A stretch of DNA of 64,000 nt from Campylobacter lari subsp. lari (GTDB lineage Bacteria > Campylobacterota > Campylobacteria > Campylobacterales > Campylobacteraceae): contig NZ_CP053830.1 of NCBI RefSeq assembly GCF_013372185.1, positions 620,001-684,000 on the forward strand, in the 5' to 3' direction. Below the pieces are notes generated by a model that saw only the letters and a list, made by a program, of their open reading frames with translations, ran no database searches and was not told the DNA's origin. A program made the translations under genes and the position numbers. This document shows positions 8,412 to 20,550 of the stretch, in pieces. How positions within the stretch are numbered: position 1 is the stretch's first letter; every line of letters starts with the position of its first letter.

Positions 8412-9200
8412 AAATCATCTTTCTTTGATATTTGCATTAATGGTAATGATGTTTGCTTTTGAGTTTTTAATCATTACAAACAAAACTATAGAGCATTATG
8501 AAAAACTTTTAAATAAAGATTATAATATTATTTTAGTAGGTAAAACTCATTTGGATAAAAAGAGCATAGAAGATCAAGTAAGCCATTTTCAGTCTTTGGA
8601 AATTTTAAATCCAAATGAAATGATAGATAGACTTAAAAATGATATATCAGCTAAAAATATAGAGGTTTTAAAGGCTACATTGCCAAAATTTTACACTCTA
8701 AAACTCAATAAACTTTTATCAGAAGATGAGTTAAATACTTTAAAAGATAAGCTTTTAAAAAATCCTAGCATTACTAGAGTGGAGACTTTTGCTAAAACGC
8801 ATACAAAAATTTATAAACTTTTGGTTTTAGTGAAATTTTTATTATGGTTTTTCTTGTTTATTATAATATTACTTAGCTTTGTATTGCTGCTTAAGCAAAT
8901 GAAAATTTGGCTTTTTGAACATACTCAAAGAGTGGAAATCATGTGTTTGCTTGGAGCGCCGTTTTGGTTTAGATCTTTTATGCTTTATAAGATTGTTTTT
9001 ATTGATTGTTTTATAGCATTTTTATTGCTTGTATTATTTTTTACCCAAGTTTATGATCTTGAATCTATCAAACTAGCTTTGCAAAGCGTGGATATTAGCT
9101 TACCTAAAATAAGTATTTTCACACATTTGTTTTTGATTTTTTTAGCAATGCTTTGTGTTTGTTTTGCTTGTGTGAATTTTGTAATGTTTAAGGTTAGAAA

Positions 9201-9204
<4 letters not shown>
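8398..9204 (+). CDS. ftsX: Cell division membrane protein FtsX
   Basis: 268 residues with the FtsX topology. One membrane segment (about 8-27) is followed by an extracytoplasmic domain to about residue 140 and three C-terminal membrane segments. The periplasmic domain is where EnvC-type coiled-coil proteins dock in other bacteria. The gene starts inside ftsE (14-nt overlap) and its stop overlaps the next ATG (ATGA), so ftsE, ftsX and the envC-like gene are translationally coupled. Confidence 0.92.
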
Positions 9205-11157
<1,953 letters not shown>

Positions 11158-11165
11158 GGATAAAA

Positions 11166-11384
11166 ATGAGAGTAGAACAAATAGCTGCAAAAGCATTAAA
11201 AAAACTAAAAGATGATAGATATAAATTAGCTCTTGTGGTAGCTAAAAGAGCTGAAGAACTTGCAAATGGTGCAGAGCCTTTAGTAAATTTAGATAAAAAT
11301 AAATACAAATACACTGACATTGCTTTACATGAAATAGCAGAAGATAAAATCGTTTTAGAGGGTTTTGTTGAAACTAGTAAATGA
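11166..11384 (+). CDS. rpoZ: RNA polymerase omega subunit
   Basis: 72 residues. The N-terminus [13 protein letters not shown] and the [16 protein letters not shown] helix match RpoZ, which assists RNA polymerase assembly and in several bacteria forms part of a ppGpp site. Placement directly before spoT is common and functionally apt. The spoT gene begins inside its last 20 nt. Confidence 0.92.
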   Translation: MRVEQIAAKALKKLKDDRYKLALVVAKRAEELANGAEPLVNLDKNKYKYTDIALHEIAEDKIVLEGFVETSK

Positions 11385-13557
11385 TGAGTTGTTATTAGAT
11401 AAACTTGTTGATGATGTTAAAAATTGTAAGGATTTACAAAGAGCAAAAGAAATCCTTTTTATGGTCTTTCCACAATCTGCTGTTTTAGAAAAAGCAGTAG
11501 ATTTTTGTATTCAAAAACACGAAGGACAATTTCGAAAAAGCGGAGAACCATATGCAGTTCATCCTATATTAGTGGCTTCTTTTGTGGCATTTTTAAGCCC
11601 TGTGCAGTCTATGATCATCGCTGCATTATTACATGATGTATTAGAAGATACAAATTGCAATGAAGAAGAACTGAGTTTAAATTTTGGAGAAGAAGTTACT
11701 AAATTAGTTCAAGGTTTAACTAAAATAGTCAGTATTAGAGAAGATCATCTTACACGCTCTAATTCTAATGAAAAACTTGCAAAATCTGCTTTGACTTTTA
11801 GAAATATGCTTTTAGCTGGTGTTGAAGATGTGAGCGTGCTTGTAATAAAGCTTTGTGATAGATTGCACAATATGCTTACTTTAAATTTTTTAAGAGAAGA
11901 TAAACAAAAAAGAATCAGTGAAGAAACCTTGGTGGTATATGCACCTATAGCTCATAGACTTGGAATTTCAAGTATAAAAAATTTACTTGAGGATTTAAGT
12001 TTTAAGTTTTTATTGCCTGATGAATATGCACAAATTGATAATTATATAAATGCAAAAGATCAACAAATTCAACTTGGATTTAATGAATTTATTTCAAAAA
12101 TAGAAATGTTATTTTTGGAAAATGGGTTTAGACAAGGTAGCTTTGTTATACACAAAAGAATTAAACATAATTACTCTATTTACTTAAAAATGCAAAGAAA
12201 AGGTGTGGGACTTGATGAAGTTTTAGACCTTTTAGGTGTAAGAATTTTGGTTGAAAAAGTTTATGATTGTTATTTGGCTTTAGGAATTTTACATACACAT
12301 TTTAATCCTTTAATTTCAAGATTTAAAGACTATATAGCTTTGCCAAAACAAAATGGTTATCAGACCTTACATACAACACTTTTTGATGCAAAAAATATCA
12401 TAGAAGCTCAAATTCGCACCTTTGATATGCACAAGACTGCTGAATTTGGCGTGGCAGCGCATTGGAAATATAAAGAAGGAAATATAACAACACCAAATTT
12501 AGATTGGCTTGCAGACATTTCTATGCATGGTAAAGAAGATGGCAATGCTGTGCAAGATTGTGATGCTATTGAACTTTATGAATATGCAAAAGATAGTTTA
12601 TATATAGAAGATATAGCAGTGTATTCTCCAAAGGGAGAAATTTTCACCTTGCCGCGTGGGGCTACAGCTTTAGATTTTGCTTATGAAGTTCATACTAAAG
12701 TAGGACTTCATGCAAAAACTGCTTTTGTTAATCGCGTAAGAGTACCACTTTTAACTGTGCTTAAAAATGGAGATATAGTTAGTATTGAAACTTCAGAAGA
12801 AGAATTTTTTAGATGTTCATGGATAGATAGCGTTAAAACAGGAAAAGCTAGGGCTAGTATAAGAGATTTTTGCAAGCAAAAGAAAAAAGAGTTAAATAAT
12901 AAAATTGCTATTAATCTTTTATCTACTGTTTTTAATAAAGATTCTAAACTTATAGAAGAATGGCTTGAAAAAGAAAATTTTAATAAAAAGCTAAGACAAA
13001 TTGCTTTGGATTTTAATTATTTTAAAGATGTAATTATTGCACTAAGAAAATATATGGGGCAAAATCAAGCAGCTAAATTTGAACAAAATGAGCAAAAATT
13101 TGAAAGCATAGTGATTGGTTCTAATTATAAAATAACCACAATTAATTTTGATTATTGTTGTAGACCTAAAAGAGGGGATGAAATCATTGCTTTTAGACAT
13201 TCAACTGGAGCAACAATACACCATAAGCTTTGTGAGCAAGCAATGAAAATGATAGAAGATAACAAAGAAATGGTTTTTGTTTTCTGGAATGATAGTTCGA
13301 TAAAAAGTTACAAAATCATCGTTTCTATAGAAAATAAAAAAGGCTCTTTAGCGGATTTTCTAACTACTTTGGCTAAAATGCAGATTAATGTTTTAAGTAT
13401 TAACTCAGCTGATTCAGAGCCAGTTGTTGCAAATTATTTTGAAGTACAGGTTGAGTTACCTAGCAATATAGATCTTGAGAATGCAAAAGAAAGATTAAAA
13501 TCTAGATATAAAATTTTAGATTTTATATCTTTAAATGATGCATATAATAATCACTAA
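11365..13557 (+). CDS. spoT: Bifunctional (p)ppGpp synthetase/hydrolase SpoT (Rsh)
   Basis: 730 residues in the long Rsh layout. The HD hydrolase domain (about 25-180) has HPILVASF and the intact LLHDVLEDT metal site. The synthetase domain (about 230-345) has [10 protein letters not shown] and [19 protein letters not shown] domain (about 390-450) and a C-terminal ACT domain (about 650-725) follow. It is the only stringent-response enzyme seen here and probably both makes and degrades (p)ppGpp. It starts with TTG. Two adjacent TTG codons (11365 and 11368) are possible, and the second is better spaced from AGAGGG. No in-frame ATG lies nearby. Confidence 0.93.
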   Translation: MLKLVNDELLLDKLVDDVKNCKDLQRAKEILFMVFPQSAVLEKAVDFCIQKHEGQFRKSGEPYAVHPILVASFVAFLSPVQSMIIAALLHDVLEDTNCNEEELSLNFGEEVTKLVQGLTKIVSIREDHLTRSNSNEKLAKSALTFRNMLLAGVEDVSVLVIKLCDRLHNMLTLNFLREDKQKRISEETLVVYAPIAHRLGISSIKNLLEDLSFKFLLPDEYAQIDNYINAKDQQIQLGFNEFISKIEMLFLENGFRQGSFVIHKRIKHNYSIYLKMQRKGVGLDEVLDLLGVRILVEKVYDCYLALGILHTHFNPLISRFKDYIALPKQNGYQTLHTTLFDAKNIIEAQIRTFDMHKTAEFGVAAHWKYKEGNITTPNLDWLADISMHGKEDGNAVQDCDAIELYEYAKDSLYIEDIAVYSPKGEIFTLPRGATALDFAYEVHTKVGLHAKTAFVNRVRVPLLTVLKNGDIVSIETSEEEFFRCSWIDSVKTGKARASIRDFCKQKKKELNNKIAINLLSTVFNKDSKLIEEWLEKENFNKKLRQIALDFNYFKDVIIALRKYMGQNQAAKFEQNEQKFESIVIGSNYKITTINFDYCCRPKRGDEIIAFRHSTGATIHHKLCEQAMKMIEDNKEMVFVFWNDSSIKSYKIIVSIENKKGSLADFLTTLAKMQINVLSINSADSEPVVANYFEVQVELPSNIDLENAKERLKSRYKILDFISLNDAYNNH

Positions 13558-13569
13558 AAAGGTTTTTTT

Positions 13570-14772
13570 ATGGATATTAATGAAATTATTAAAGAAATTA
13601 AAAGAGGAATAGCAGAAATTATTGATGAGGAAAGATTGGTTTCTTTAGTAAAAAATTACTATGAAAAAGGTGAAAATTTTTTTGTAAAGGCCGGTTTTGA
13701 TCCTACAGCTGCTGATTTGCATTTGGGTCACACTGTGGTTTTGAGTAAAATGGCTTTGCTTCAAAAACATGGAGCTATAGTGCAGTTTTTAATAGGTGAT
13801 TTTACTGCTCAAATTGGAGATCCAACAGGCAAAAGTGTTACAAGGAAAAAACTTGATAAAGAAGAAGTACTTAAAAATGCCAAAACTTATGAAGAGCAAG
13901 TTTTTAAGATTTTAGATCCAAGTAAAACTCAAATTCATTTTAATTCTAAATGGCTAAATGAGCTTGGTGCTGCTGGTATAGTAGAGCTTACTTCGACTTT
14001 TAGTGTTGCTAGAATGCTTGAAAGAGATGATTTTACTAAGCGTTTTAAAGAGCAAAGCCCAATTTCAATTTGTGAGTTTTTATATCCACTTTTGCAAGGT
14101 TATGATAGTGTTGTTTTAAAAAGTGATATAGAAATGGGCGGGACTGATCAAAAATTTAATCTCTTAATGGGAAGACAACTTCAAAGAGTATATAATTGTC
14201 AAAAAGAACAAGCGGTGATGATGATGCCATTGCTTGAAGGCCTTGATGGTGTGAATAAAATGAGTAAAAGCTTGGGAAATTATATCGGTGTAACTGAAGA
14301 TGCTAAAGATATGTATGCTAAAGTTTTGAGTATAAGTGATGAGTTGATGTTTAGATATTATGAACTTTTAAGCGAAAAAAGTTTAAATGAAATTTCACAA
14401 ATAAAAGATGATATTAAAAATGGTTCATTACACCCTAAAAAAGCTAAAGAAAATTTAGCTTTAGAAATTACTGCGCGTTTTCACTCAAATGAATGTGCGC
14501 TAAAAGCTAAAGAAGAATTTGACAAAGTCCATAGTGCAAAAGAACTTCCTAGTGATATGCCAAGTTTTACTTTAGAAGGTAGTATTTGGCTTGCAAAAGC
14601 TATAGTAGAGTGCAAAATGGAAAGTTCTACTTCAGCTGCTAGAAGATTGATTAATTCAAATGCGGTAAGTGTTAATGGAGAAAAAGTTCAAGATGAACAA
14701 TTCCAACTAGAAAACGGTGAATATATTTTACAAGTTGGAAAAAGAAAATTTGCAAAATTAAAGGTAATATGA
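13570..14772 (+). CDS. tyrS: Tyrosyl-tRNA synthetase
   Basis: 400 residues. It is a class I synthetase with the HIGH-type motif LHLGH (about 48-52), GDFTAQIGDPTGK, the tyrosine-pocket region QGYDSV, and KMSKS as NKMSKSLGN. A C-terminal S4 RNA-binding domain (about 335-398) completes it. The length and order fit the TyrZ-like branch common in Campylobacterota. Its TGA overlaps the next ATG (ATGA). Confidence 0.96.
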   Translation: MDINEIIKEIKRGIAEIIDEERLVSLVKNYYEKGENFFVKAGFDPTAADLHLGHTVVLSKMALLQKHGAIVQFLIGDFTAQIGDPTGKSVTRKKLDKEEVLKNAKTYEEQVFKILDPSKTQIHFNSKWLNELGAAGIVELTSTFSVARMLERDDFTKRFKEQSPISICEFLYPLLQGYDSVVLKSDIEMGGTDQKFNLLMGRQLQRVYNCQKEQAVMMMPLLEGLDGVNKMSKSLGNYIGVTEDAKDMYAKVLSISDELMFRYYELLSEKSLNEISQIKDDIKNGSLHPKKAKENLALEITARFHSNECALKAKEEFDKVHSAKELPSDMPSFTLEGSIWLAKAIVECKMESSTSAARRLINSNAVSVNGEKVQDEQFQLENGEYILQVGKRKFAKLKVI

Positions 14773-15869
14773 TGAGTTTTAAAGCTTTAAAAATTGGAAA
14801 GCATGAGATAAAATATCCTATTTTTCAAGGTGGTATGGGACTTGGTATAAGTTGGGACAAACTTGCTTCTGCAGTTTCTTTAAATGGTGGATTAGGGATT
14901 ATTTCTTCAGTAGGAACTGGATATTATGAAAATAGAACACATATAGATAAAGAGTTCAATGCAAAACCTTACGGTAGTGATAATTTTTACTCAAAAGCAG
15001 GTTTAAAAGCTTTGATAGATAATGCTAGAAAAGTTTGCAAAGATGCTCCTTTGGGTTGTAATATTTTATATGCAAGTAATAATTATGCGCAAATTGCGCG
15101 TAATGCTTGCGAGCTTGGTTTTAATGTGATAGTTTCAGGAGCAGGTTTGCCTACAAATTTGCCTGAATTTACACAAGATTATCCTGATGTTGCTTTGGTG
15201 CCTATTGTATCTTCAGCTAAGGCTTTAAAGATTATTTGCAAAAGATGGCAAAGTAGATACAATCGCTTGCCTGATGCAGTTATAGTTGAAGGGCCAAAAA
15301 GCGGAGGTCATCAAGGCTTTACTTATGAACAATGCTTAATGGATGAATATCAGTTAGAAAATGTAGTACCACAAGTTGCAGCTGAGATTAAAAATTGGGG
15401 TGATATACCATTAATTGCTGCAGGTGGAATTTGGGATAAGCAAGATATAGAAAAAATGATGTCTTTAGGAGCAAGTGGCGTTCAAATGGGAACTCGTTTT
15501 ATAGGAACTTTTGAATGTGATGCGAGTGATGATTTTAAACAGGTTTTATTAAATTGTAAAAAAGAAGATATCGAGCTTTTAAAATCTCCTGTTGGATATC
15601 CTGCAAGAGGAGTAAGAACTAATCTTTTAAATTTGGTCGATAAAAGAATGGGGCCAAAAATAAATTGCATTAGCAATTGTGTTGCGCCATGCGGTAGAGG
15701 TAAAGAAGCTACAAAGGTAGGTTATTGTATAGCAGATAGATTATATGATGCTTGGAGTGGTAAAAAAGATACTGGTTTATTTTTTACAGGGGCTAATGGA
15801 TATAGACTAGATAAGCTTATTAGTGTAGAAGAGCTAATGAAAAAATTAGTTAATGGTGAAGATGCTTAG
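14769..15869 (+). CDS. NAD(P)H-dependent flavin oxidoreductase, nitronate monooxygenase-like
   Basis: 366 residues forming a TIM barrel of the 2-nitropropane dioxygenase/FabK-like superfamily. The N-terminus KYPIFQGGMGLGIS, the VIVEGPKSGGHQG segment and the flavin-phosphate region IPLIAAGGIWDKQD with GVQMGTRFIGT are characteristic. Several cysteines near the C-terminus (CISNCVAPCGRG) could hold a metal cluster, an inference not supported by a known pattern. The true substrate is unknown, and a nitronate monooxygenase label should be read as a family name. Its 3' end overlaps amiA. Confidence 0.8.
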   Translation: MMSFKALKIGKHEIKYPIFQGGMGLGISWDKLASAVSLNGGLGIISSVGTGYYENRTHIDKEFNAKPYGSDNFYSKAGLKALIDNARKVCKDAPLGCNILYASNNYAQIARNACELGFNVIVSGAGLPTNLPEFTQDYPDVALVPIVSSAKALKIICKRWQSRYNRLPDAVIVEGPKSGGHQGFTYEQCLMDEYQLENVVPQVAAEIKNWGDIPLIAAGGIWDKQDIEKMMSLGASGVQMGTRFIGTFECDASDDFKQVLLNCKKEDIELLKSPVGYPARGVRTNLLNLVDKRMGPKINCISNCVAPCGRGKEATKVGYCIADRLYDAWSGKKDTGLFFTGANGYRLDKLISVEELMKKLVNGEDA

Positions 15870-17754
15870 AATATTTTTTATTTTTTTATTATTTTGTTTT
15901 AGTGTTTTTGCTAATGCAGAAGTTAAGAAATTTGATCAAAATTTTTTAACTTCTAATTCAGAAGAAAAACTACAATTACACCAGCAATTAAAATCTTTGT
16001 ATATACAAAGTGTGATTAATGATAATAATGAAGAAAAAAATGAGATTTTAAAAAGATTGATTATTAGCTCCAATTCTTTAGGTTTTGATGATAAAGCTTA
16101 TGTGCAAGAGCTTAAAGAAAGCGGGGTAAGTGAAGAAGAAATTTCAAGATTAAAAAATGCATTAAATATCATACAAGATCAAAAAATAAAAAAAGAACAA
16201 ACAAAAATTGAAACCAATACTACATTACCTATTAATAAAAAAGAAGATAAAAAAGAAGATAAAAAAGAAGATAAAAAAGAAGATAAAAAAGAAGATAAAA
16301 AAGAAGATAAAAAAGTTCCGGCGCAAAAGGAGCTTTTTGTACTTGATGTAAAGAAATTAGACAATGGTATCTTGCTTGATTTAAGTGAAAAAATTAGCCA
16401 AAAAGATATAAAAAATTTTACTTTAAAAGGTGATAATTTTCGTTATGTTGCAGATTTTGATGGAATTTTAAAAGGACCTAAGAGAACTTTTGAATTTAAA
16501 GATTTCGATATTATTGTGTCGCAATTTAACCCAACTAGCATGCGTTTGGTCTTAAGTTCAAAAAAAGAATTAAAGATCAAAATAGAACTTAAAGATCAAA
16601 GTCTTTTTATGGGGCTTGAAAAAGTAGAAAAAAAAGAAGAGCCCAAACCTATAGTTAAAAAACAAGAAGAAGCTAAAAAAACAGAAGTAAAAAAAGAAGT
16701 TGTTAAAAATGAGCCTTTATATATTTTAAAATCAAGTAAAGATAAAAATGGTGTTAATTTAAAATTAAACAACGATATTGATTTTGAAGATGTTAAAATC
16801 AATTCTTTTAAAGATGGTAAAACATATCGTTCTATTGTAAGTTTTGAAGCTATTTTAGAAGGTGATAGAAAAAAAATCGACATCAATAAAAATCAATCCA
16901 TCACAATAGTGCAATTTAATAAAACTACAGTAAGAGTTGTTTTAAATTCTACTAGTGATTTTAAAACTAATCTTGATTTAGACGATGAGGAATTATTTAT
17001 AGGCTTTGAAAAAAAGGCTAAAAAAATACCGACAAAAACTACCTCAAAAACAGCAAAAACTGCCATTAAAAAATCAGGTAAAATCATAGTAATTGATCCA
17101 GGTCATGGAGGTAAAGATCCAGGTACTTTAGGCGATAAGGGTGTTAGAGAAAAAGATGTAGTTTTAAGCGTTGCTTTAAAACTTGGTAAAGAGCTTAAAA
17201 AACGAGGATATAAAATTTATTATACTAGAAGTACGGATAAATTTATAAATTTAAGAGATAGAACCTCTATGGCCAATGAAAAAATGGCGGATTTATTTAT
17301 TTCTATCCATGCAAATGCAGCGCCAAATAAACAAAGAGCCAAAACCTTGCAAGGCATTGAAACTTTCTTTTTATCTCCTGCAAGAAGTGAAAGAAGTAAA
17401 AAAGCTGCTGAGTTGGAAAATCAATCAGATTTTGAAGAGATGAATTTCTTTTCAAAACAAACTTTTTTAAATTTTCTAAATCGCGAAAAAATAGTAGCTT
17501 CAAATAAATTAGCAATTGATGTTCAAAAAAGCATTTTAAGTAATGTTAGAAAAAAATATAAAGTTGTAGATGGTGGAGTTAGAGAAGCTCCTTTTTGGGT
17601 TTTAGTGGGTGCGCAAATGCCTGCTATATTGATTGAGACAGGTTATATTAGTCATCCTAGTGAAAGAAATAGATTGGTAAATAAAAATTTCCAAGAATTA
17701 TTAGCTATTGGTATTGCTAATGGTATAGAGAGTTATTTTTATAAAAATCAATGA
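15862..17754 (+). CDS. amiA: N-acetylmuramoyl-L-alanine amidase AmiA with two AMIN-like domains
   Basis: 630 residues from the ATG at 15862 (an in-frame ATG at 15853 is also possible). A signal peptide ([10 protein letters not shown] to FANA) leads to a helical segment, a KKED repeat linker, two related AMIN-like beta domains (about 150-255 and 285-395), and a C-terminal Amidase_3 domain (about 405-628). The amidase shows [18 protein letters not shown] and the glutamate of LIETGYISH, so zinc and catalytic residues look intact. It cleaves the amide between MurNAc and the stem peptide. The EnvC-like activator gene lies 5.5 kb upstream on the same strand. Confidence 0.93.
   Translation: MLRIFFIFLLFCFSVFANAEVKKFDQNFLTSNSEEKLQLHQQLKSLYIQSVINDNNEEKNEILKRLIISSNSLGFDDKAYVQELKESGVSEEEISRLKNALNIIQDQKIKKEQTKIETNTTLPINKKEDKKEDKKEDKKEDKKEDKKEDKKVPAQKELFVLDVKKLDNGILLDLSEKISQKDIKNFTLKGDNFRYVADFDGILKGPKRTFEFKDFDIIVSQFNPTSMRLVLSSKKELKIKIELKDQSLFMGLEKVEKKEEPKPIVKKQEEAKKTEVKKEVVKNEPLYILKSSKDKNGVNLKLNNDIDFEDVKINSFKDGKTYRSIVSFEAILEGDRKKIDINKNQSITIVQFNKTTVRVVLNSTSDFKTNLDLDDEELFIGFEKKAKKIPTKTTSKTAKTAIKKSGKIIVIDPGHGGKDPGTLGDKGVREKDVVLSVALKLGKELKKRGYKIYYTRSTDKFINLRDRTSMANEKMADLFISIHANAAPNKQRAKTLQGIETFFLSPARSERSKKAAELENQSDFEEMNFFSKQTFLNFLNREKIVASNKLAIDVQKSILSNVRKKYKVVDGGVREAPFWVLVGAQMPAILIETGYISHPSERNRLVNKNFQELLAIGIANGIESYFYKNQ
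16237..16308 (+). repeat. Six perfect 12-bp tandem repeats in amiA
   Basis: The unit AAAAAAGAAGAT occurs six times without mismatch and is followed by half a unit. It encodes the four-residue repeat KKED, residues about 126-149 of AmiA, between the N-terminal helical segment and the first AMIN-like domain. Because the unit is a multiple of three, copy-number change would alter linker length and charge without breaking the frame. Confidence 0.95.
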
Positions 17755-19589
17755 AAAAAGCAAATATCATTATTAAAAACAATGCGCCTTTTTCTTTAGA
17801 TTTTGATGATTATTATTTTAATTCCAGTGATGGTTTAAACGAGAGTGAATTTATCTACACTAATGCTTTTGAATTTCAAACAAAACAAACTATCATTGCA
17901 GAGCTTGGTTTTGGTATAGGTTTAAATTTTTTTCTTACTTTAAAGCGCTTTATAAAAGAAAAAAAAGAAAATCAAAGACTATTTTATCTTAGTTTTGAAA
18001 ATTTTTATATAGAAAAAGATAAATTAAGACAAATCTATAAAAATCTTGGTTTTTATGAGAAATTTAAAGAGCTTTTAGAGCAGTTTTTAAAATTTTATCC
18101 CCCATGTAAAGATGGAGTTTATAGGTTTTATTTTCAAGATTGTTTTTTAGATTTAGTATTTGGTAATGCTAAAGAAAAGTTGCAAAATTTAGATTTTAAA
18201 GCTGATATTTGGTATTTAGATGGTTTTGCTCCATCTAAAAATCAAGAAATGTTTGATGAGGACATTATAAGCAAAGTTGCTAAAAATTCAAAAATAAATA
18301 CCAAGATTTTAACCTTTTCTTCTGCAAGTATTTTAAAAAAAGCTTTAATTGTTAATAATTTTCAGGTGCAAAAGATCAAAGGTTTTAGAAAAAGAGAAAT
18401 GATACAGGCTATTTTTAATGGCCTTGAGTTTAAAGATAAATTTGCTTATTTTAACACTCCAAGTTTAAAAAAAGAGATACAAAAAATAGCCATCATAGGA
18501 GCAGGTATAGCTGGAGCTAGTATAGCTTATGAACTTTCTTTAAGAAATGTCCAAGTGGATGTTTTTGAAAAAGAAAATTCATTAGGAAAAGGTGCCTCTG
18601 GTAATATTAATGGAATTTTGAGTTCTTTGATTTTAAAACCTGATGTTTTATTGGGCGAGTTTTCACAATATGCTTTTTTGGAGGCTAGTAGATTTTATAG
18701 GCAAATTTTAAATTTAATTCCTCAAGGGGTTTATGAGTTTGCGCATAATGAGCTTATGCAAGAGCGTTTTGATAGTCAAAAAGATAATGTTTTATTTGAA
18801 ATTATTAACAACCAGGCCTTTTTGAAAGATGGAGCTTGTATCAAACCCAAAGAGCTTGTAAAAACGCTTTTACAAAAAAGCAAGGCTAAAGTATTTTTTG
18901 AGCATGAATTTAAAGATTATTCTTATGAAAATGAAAAATTTTCTTTGCAATTTAATAATCAAAAAGCATTAAAAGATTATGATGTATTAATTTATGCTCA
19001 AGGTGCTGATATTAAGAATTTTTTAGATTATAAACATATGAAATTAAGTAGCGTAAGAGGGCAATGTACTTATCTAAAGCCATTTTTAAAAAATACTCAT
19101 GCTCTATCTTCAAAAGGTTATATCTGTCCTATCAACGAAGAATTAAATTTACAGCTTATTGGTGCAAGTTATGATAGGCTTAATCAAGAAAAAAATCTTT
19201 TAAAAAACGATGATTTACAAAATTTTGAAAATATAAAAGAATTTTTGCAAGGTGAAAATTTAGAAATTATGGGTGGTAAAGTAGGATTTAGATCATATTC
19301 TAGTGATAGATTTGCTATAGTAGGTCAAGCATATGATGAAAAATTTTATTTGCAAAATTACAAAGCACTTTTGTGGCATAAAAATAAAAGTCAAGTAGTG
19401 CCAAATGATTTTATTCCTTTGTATTTTTCTATCGCTCATGGATCTAGGGCTTTTGCTAGTGCTATTATTGGAGCTAGAATACTTAGTGCATTAATCTTTG
19501 ATGAGCCAAAAATAGAAAAAGATTTTTTACATGCTACTCATCCTGCAAGGTTTTTAATTAGAATGCTAAAAAAGGGAAAAGTTTTATAG
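17751..19589 (+). CDS. mnmC: Bifunctional tRNA wobble-uridine enzyme MnmC (mnm5s2U biosynthesis)
   Basis: 612 residues with both activities. The N-terminal methyltransferase (about 1-235) has [13 protein letters not shown] and the [17 protein letters not shown] motif. The C-terminal FAD oxidoreductase (about 248-610) begins with the dinucleotide-binding motif [17 protein letters not shown] and has GKGASGN. The oxidase half converts cmnm5U to nm5U and the methyltransferase half makes mnm5U at U34 of certain tRNAs. Its start overlaps the amiA stop (ATGA). It is the last gene of the pyrH run. Confidence 0.93.
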   Translation: MKKANIIIKNNAPFSLDFDDYYFNSSDGLNESEFIYTNAFEFQTKQTIIAELGFGIGLNFFLTLKRFIKEKKENQRLFYLSFENFYIEKDKLRQIYKNLGFYEKFKELLEQFLKFYPPCKDGVYRFYFQDCFLDLVFGNAKEKLQNLDFKADIWYLDGFAPSKNQEMFDEDIISKVAKNSKINTKILTFSSASILKKALIVNNFQVQKIKGFRKREMIQAIFNGLEFKDKFAYFNTPSLKKEIQKIAIIGAGIAGASIAYELSLRNVQVDVFEKENSLGKGASGNINGILSSLILKPDVLLGEFSQYAFLEASRFYRQILNLIPQGVYEFAHNELMQERFDSQKDNVLFEIINNQAFLKDGACIKPKELVKTLLQKSKAKVFFEHEFKDYSYENEKFSLQFNNQKALKDYDVLIYAQGADIKNFLDYKHMKLSSVRGQCTYLKPFLKNTHALSSKGYICPINEELNLQLIGASYDRLNQEKNLLKNDDLQNFENIKEFLQGENLEIMGGKVGFRSYSSDRFAIVGQAYDEKFYLQNYKALLWHKNKSQVVPNDFIPLYFSIAHGSRAFASAIIGARILSALIFDEPKIEKDFLHATHPARFLIRMLKKGKVL

Positions 19590-19633
19590 TAAGTAGTTTT
19601 TTGTTTGAAATACTATTAGTCATATTGTAAAAA

Positions 19634-19639
19634 TATAAT
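19634..19639 (+). promoter_or_regulatory. Candidate -10 box for the beta-barrel gene
   Basis: A TATAAT lies in the 130-nt gap after mnmC, with a start predicted near 19646 and a leader of about 74 nt. The leader holds a weak inverted repeat (ATTTCA near 19666, TGAAAT near 19681). A second AT-rich box (AAAATAAT near 19699) would give a much shorter leader. Which one is used is open. Confidence 0.35.
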
Positions 19640-19719
19640 GCTATTATAAATATAGAGTTAGCAATATTTCATGATAAATGTGAAATTTTGTATCTTTAAA
19701 ATAATACATTAGAGGTTGA

Positions 19720-20550
19720 GTGAAAAAATACATTTTTTTAAGCTGTATATGCATAAATGCATTTGCTTTAAATTTGGAAGAAAGCTTAGGTGAGGGTGAG
19801 GCTAATATTAGCAAGTATCAAAAATCAAACACTGCTTCTAAGCAAGTATTTTTTCAAAAACCACAAGAGTACCAAGCTCAAGGTGCTGACCTTAGCTCTT
19901 TTGCCAGTAATTCTTTAGGTCAAGTTTTAAATTTAAGCTCTAAAGATAAAACAGAGGCTAATTTAGATTATGGCGCTTTAAATGTAAATATAAAAAATAT
20001 TAATTCAATACTAGATTATGAAAACGCTACTTTACTTTTAGAAAAACAAGCAAGAATAGGGCAATTAGAACAAGCTTATTCTTTAGGACTTATTAATCGT
20101 TATGAATTTGATGAGTTTAATTTGGGTTTTAATTATTTTAATGATCAATATAAAGAAGCTTATGAAAAAAATAGTTTTGGTGCTGAATTTCAATTTAGTC
20201 GTTATTTTAAAGCATATGTTAATCACTACAATATAAAAGAAAATGATAGCGAAGATAGCACGGAACTTGGTTTGATGTTTGATTTGCCTTATTTAAATAT
20301 CTTAAATGTAAATTCTAATATAAAAGAATTACAAAATCAATATAACATTACTTATTCTCCAATTTCTATTTTAGATTTATCACTTAATTATCAAGATGAA
20401 AAAACTAGCGCCAAAGATCAAACAGCAATGTGGGTAAGATTTAGACTAAATTATGAGCAAAGTTTAAGTAAGCAATTTTATAATAGTTTATATCGTAAAA
20501 ACAATATAGGTAAATTTAATCGTTATGATTTTGCTACTAGGACTTATTAA
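19720..20550 (+). CDS. Stand-alone inverse-autotransporter (intimin/invasin-type) beta-barrel protein without passenger
   Basis: 276 residues from GTG 19720, preceded by AGAGG. The signal peptide is MKKYIFLSCICINAFA. A helical segment (about 52-72, with LSSFASNSLGQVL) precedes strand-rich sequence from 78 to the end. The pattern matches the intimin barrel: FNLGFNYFNDQ, then FGAEFQFSRYFKAYVNHY, then LGLMFDLPYLNILNV, YSPISILDLSLNY, VRFRLNYEQSLSKQF and FNRYDFATR. Intimins continue past the RYDLVQR-like motif into a linker and Ig-like passenger. Here the protein stops four residues later on an aromatic residue. There is no LysM domain and no passenger frame downstream, because rseP converges with a 4-bp overlap. 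It would sit in the outer membrane. The family call rests on motif comparison from memory. Confidence 0.68.
   Translation: MKKYIFLSCICINAFALNLEESLGEGEANISKYQKSNTASKQVFFQKPQEYQAQGADLSSFASNSLGQVLNLSSKDKTEANLDYGALNVNIKNINSILDYENATLLLEKQARIGQLEQAYSLGLINRYEFDEFNLGFNYFNDQYKEAYEKNSFGAEFQFSRYFKAYVNHYNIKENDSEDSTELGLMFDLPYLNILNVNSNIKELQNQYNITYSPISILDLSLNYQDEKTSAKDQTAMWVRFRLNYEQSLSKQFYNSLYRKNNIGKFNRYDFATRTY

Noticed and set aside
16237-16308. Possible CRISPR-like array
   Set aside because: The 12-bp units are directly adjacent with no spacers and are in frame within a coding gene.
16179-16364. Minus-strand frame rich in SSFL repeats
   Set aside because: It is the complement of the KKED repeat tract in amiA, with no ribosome binding site.
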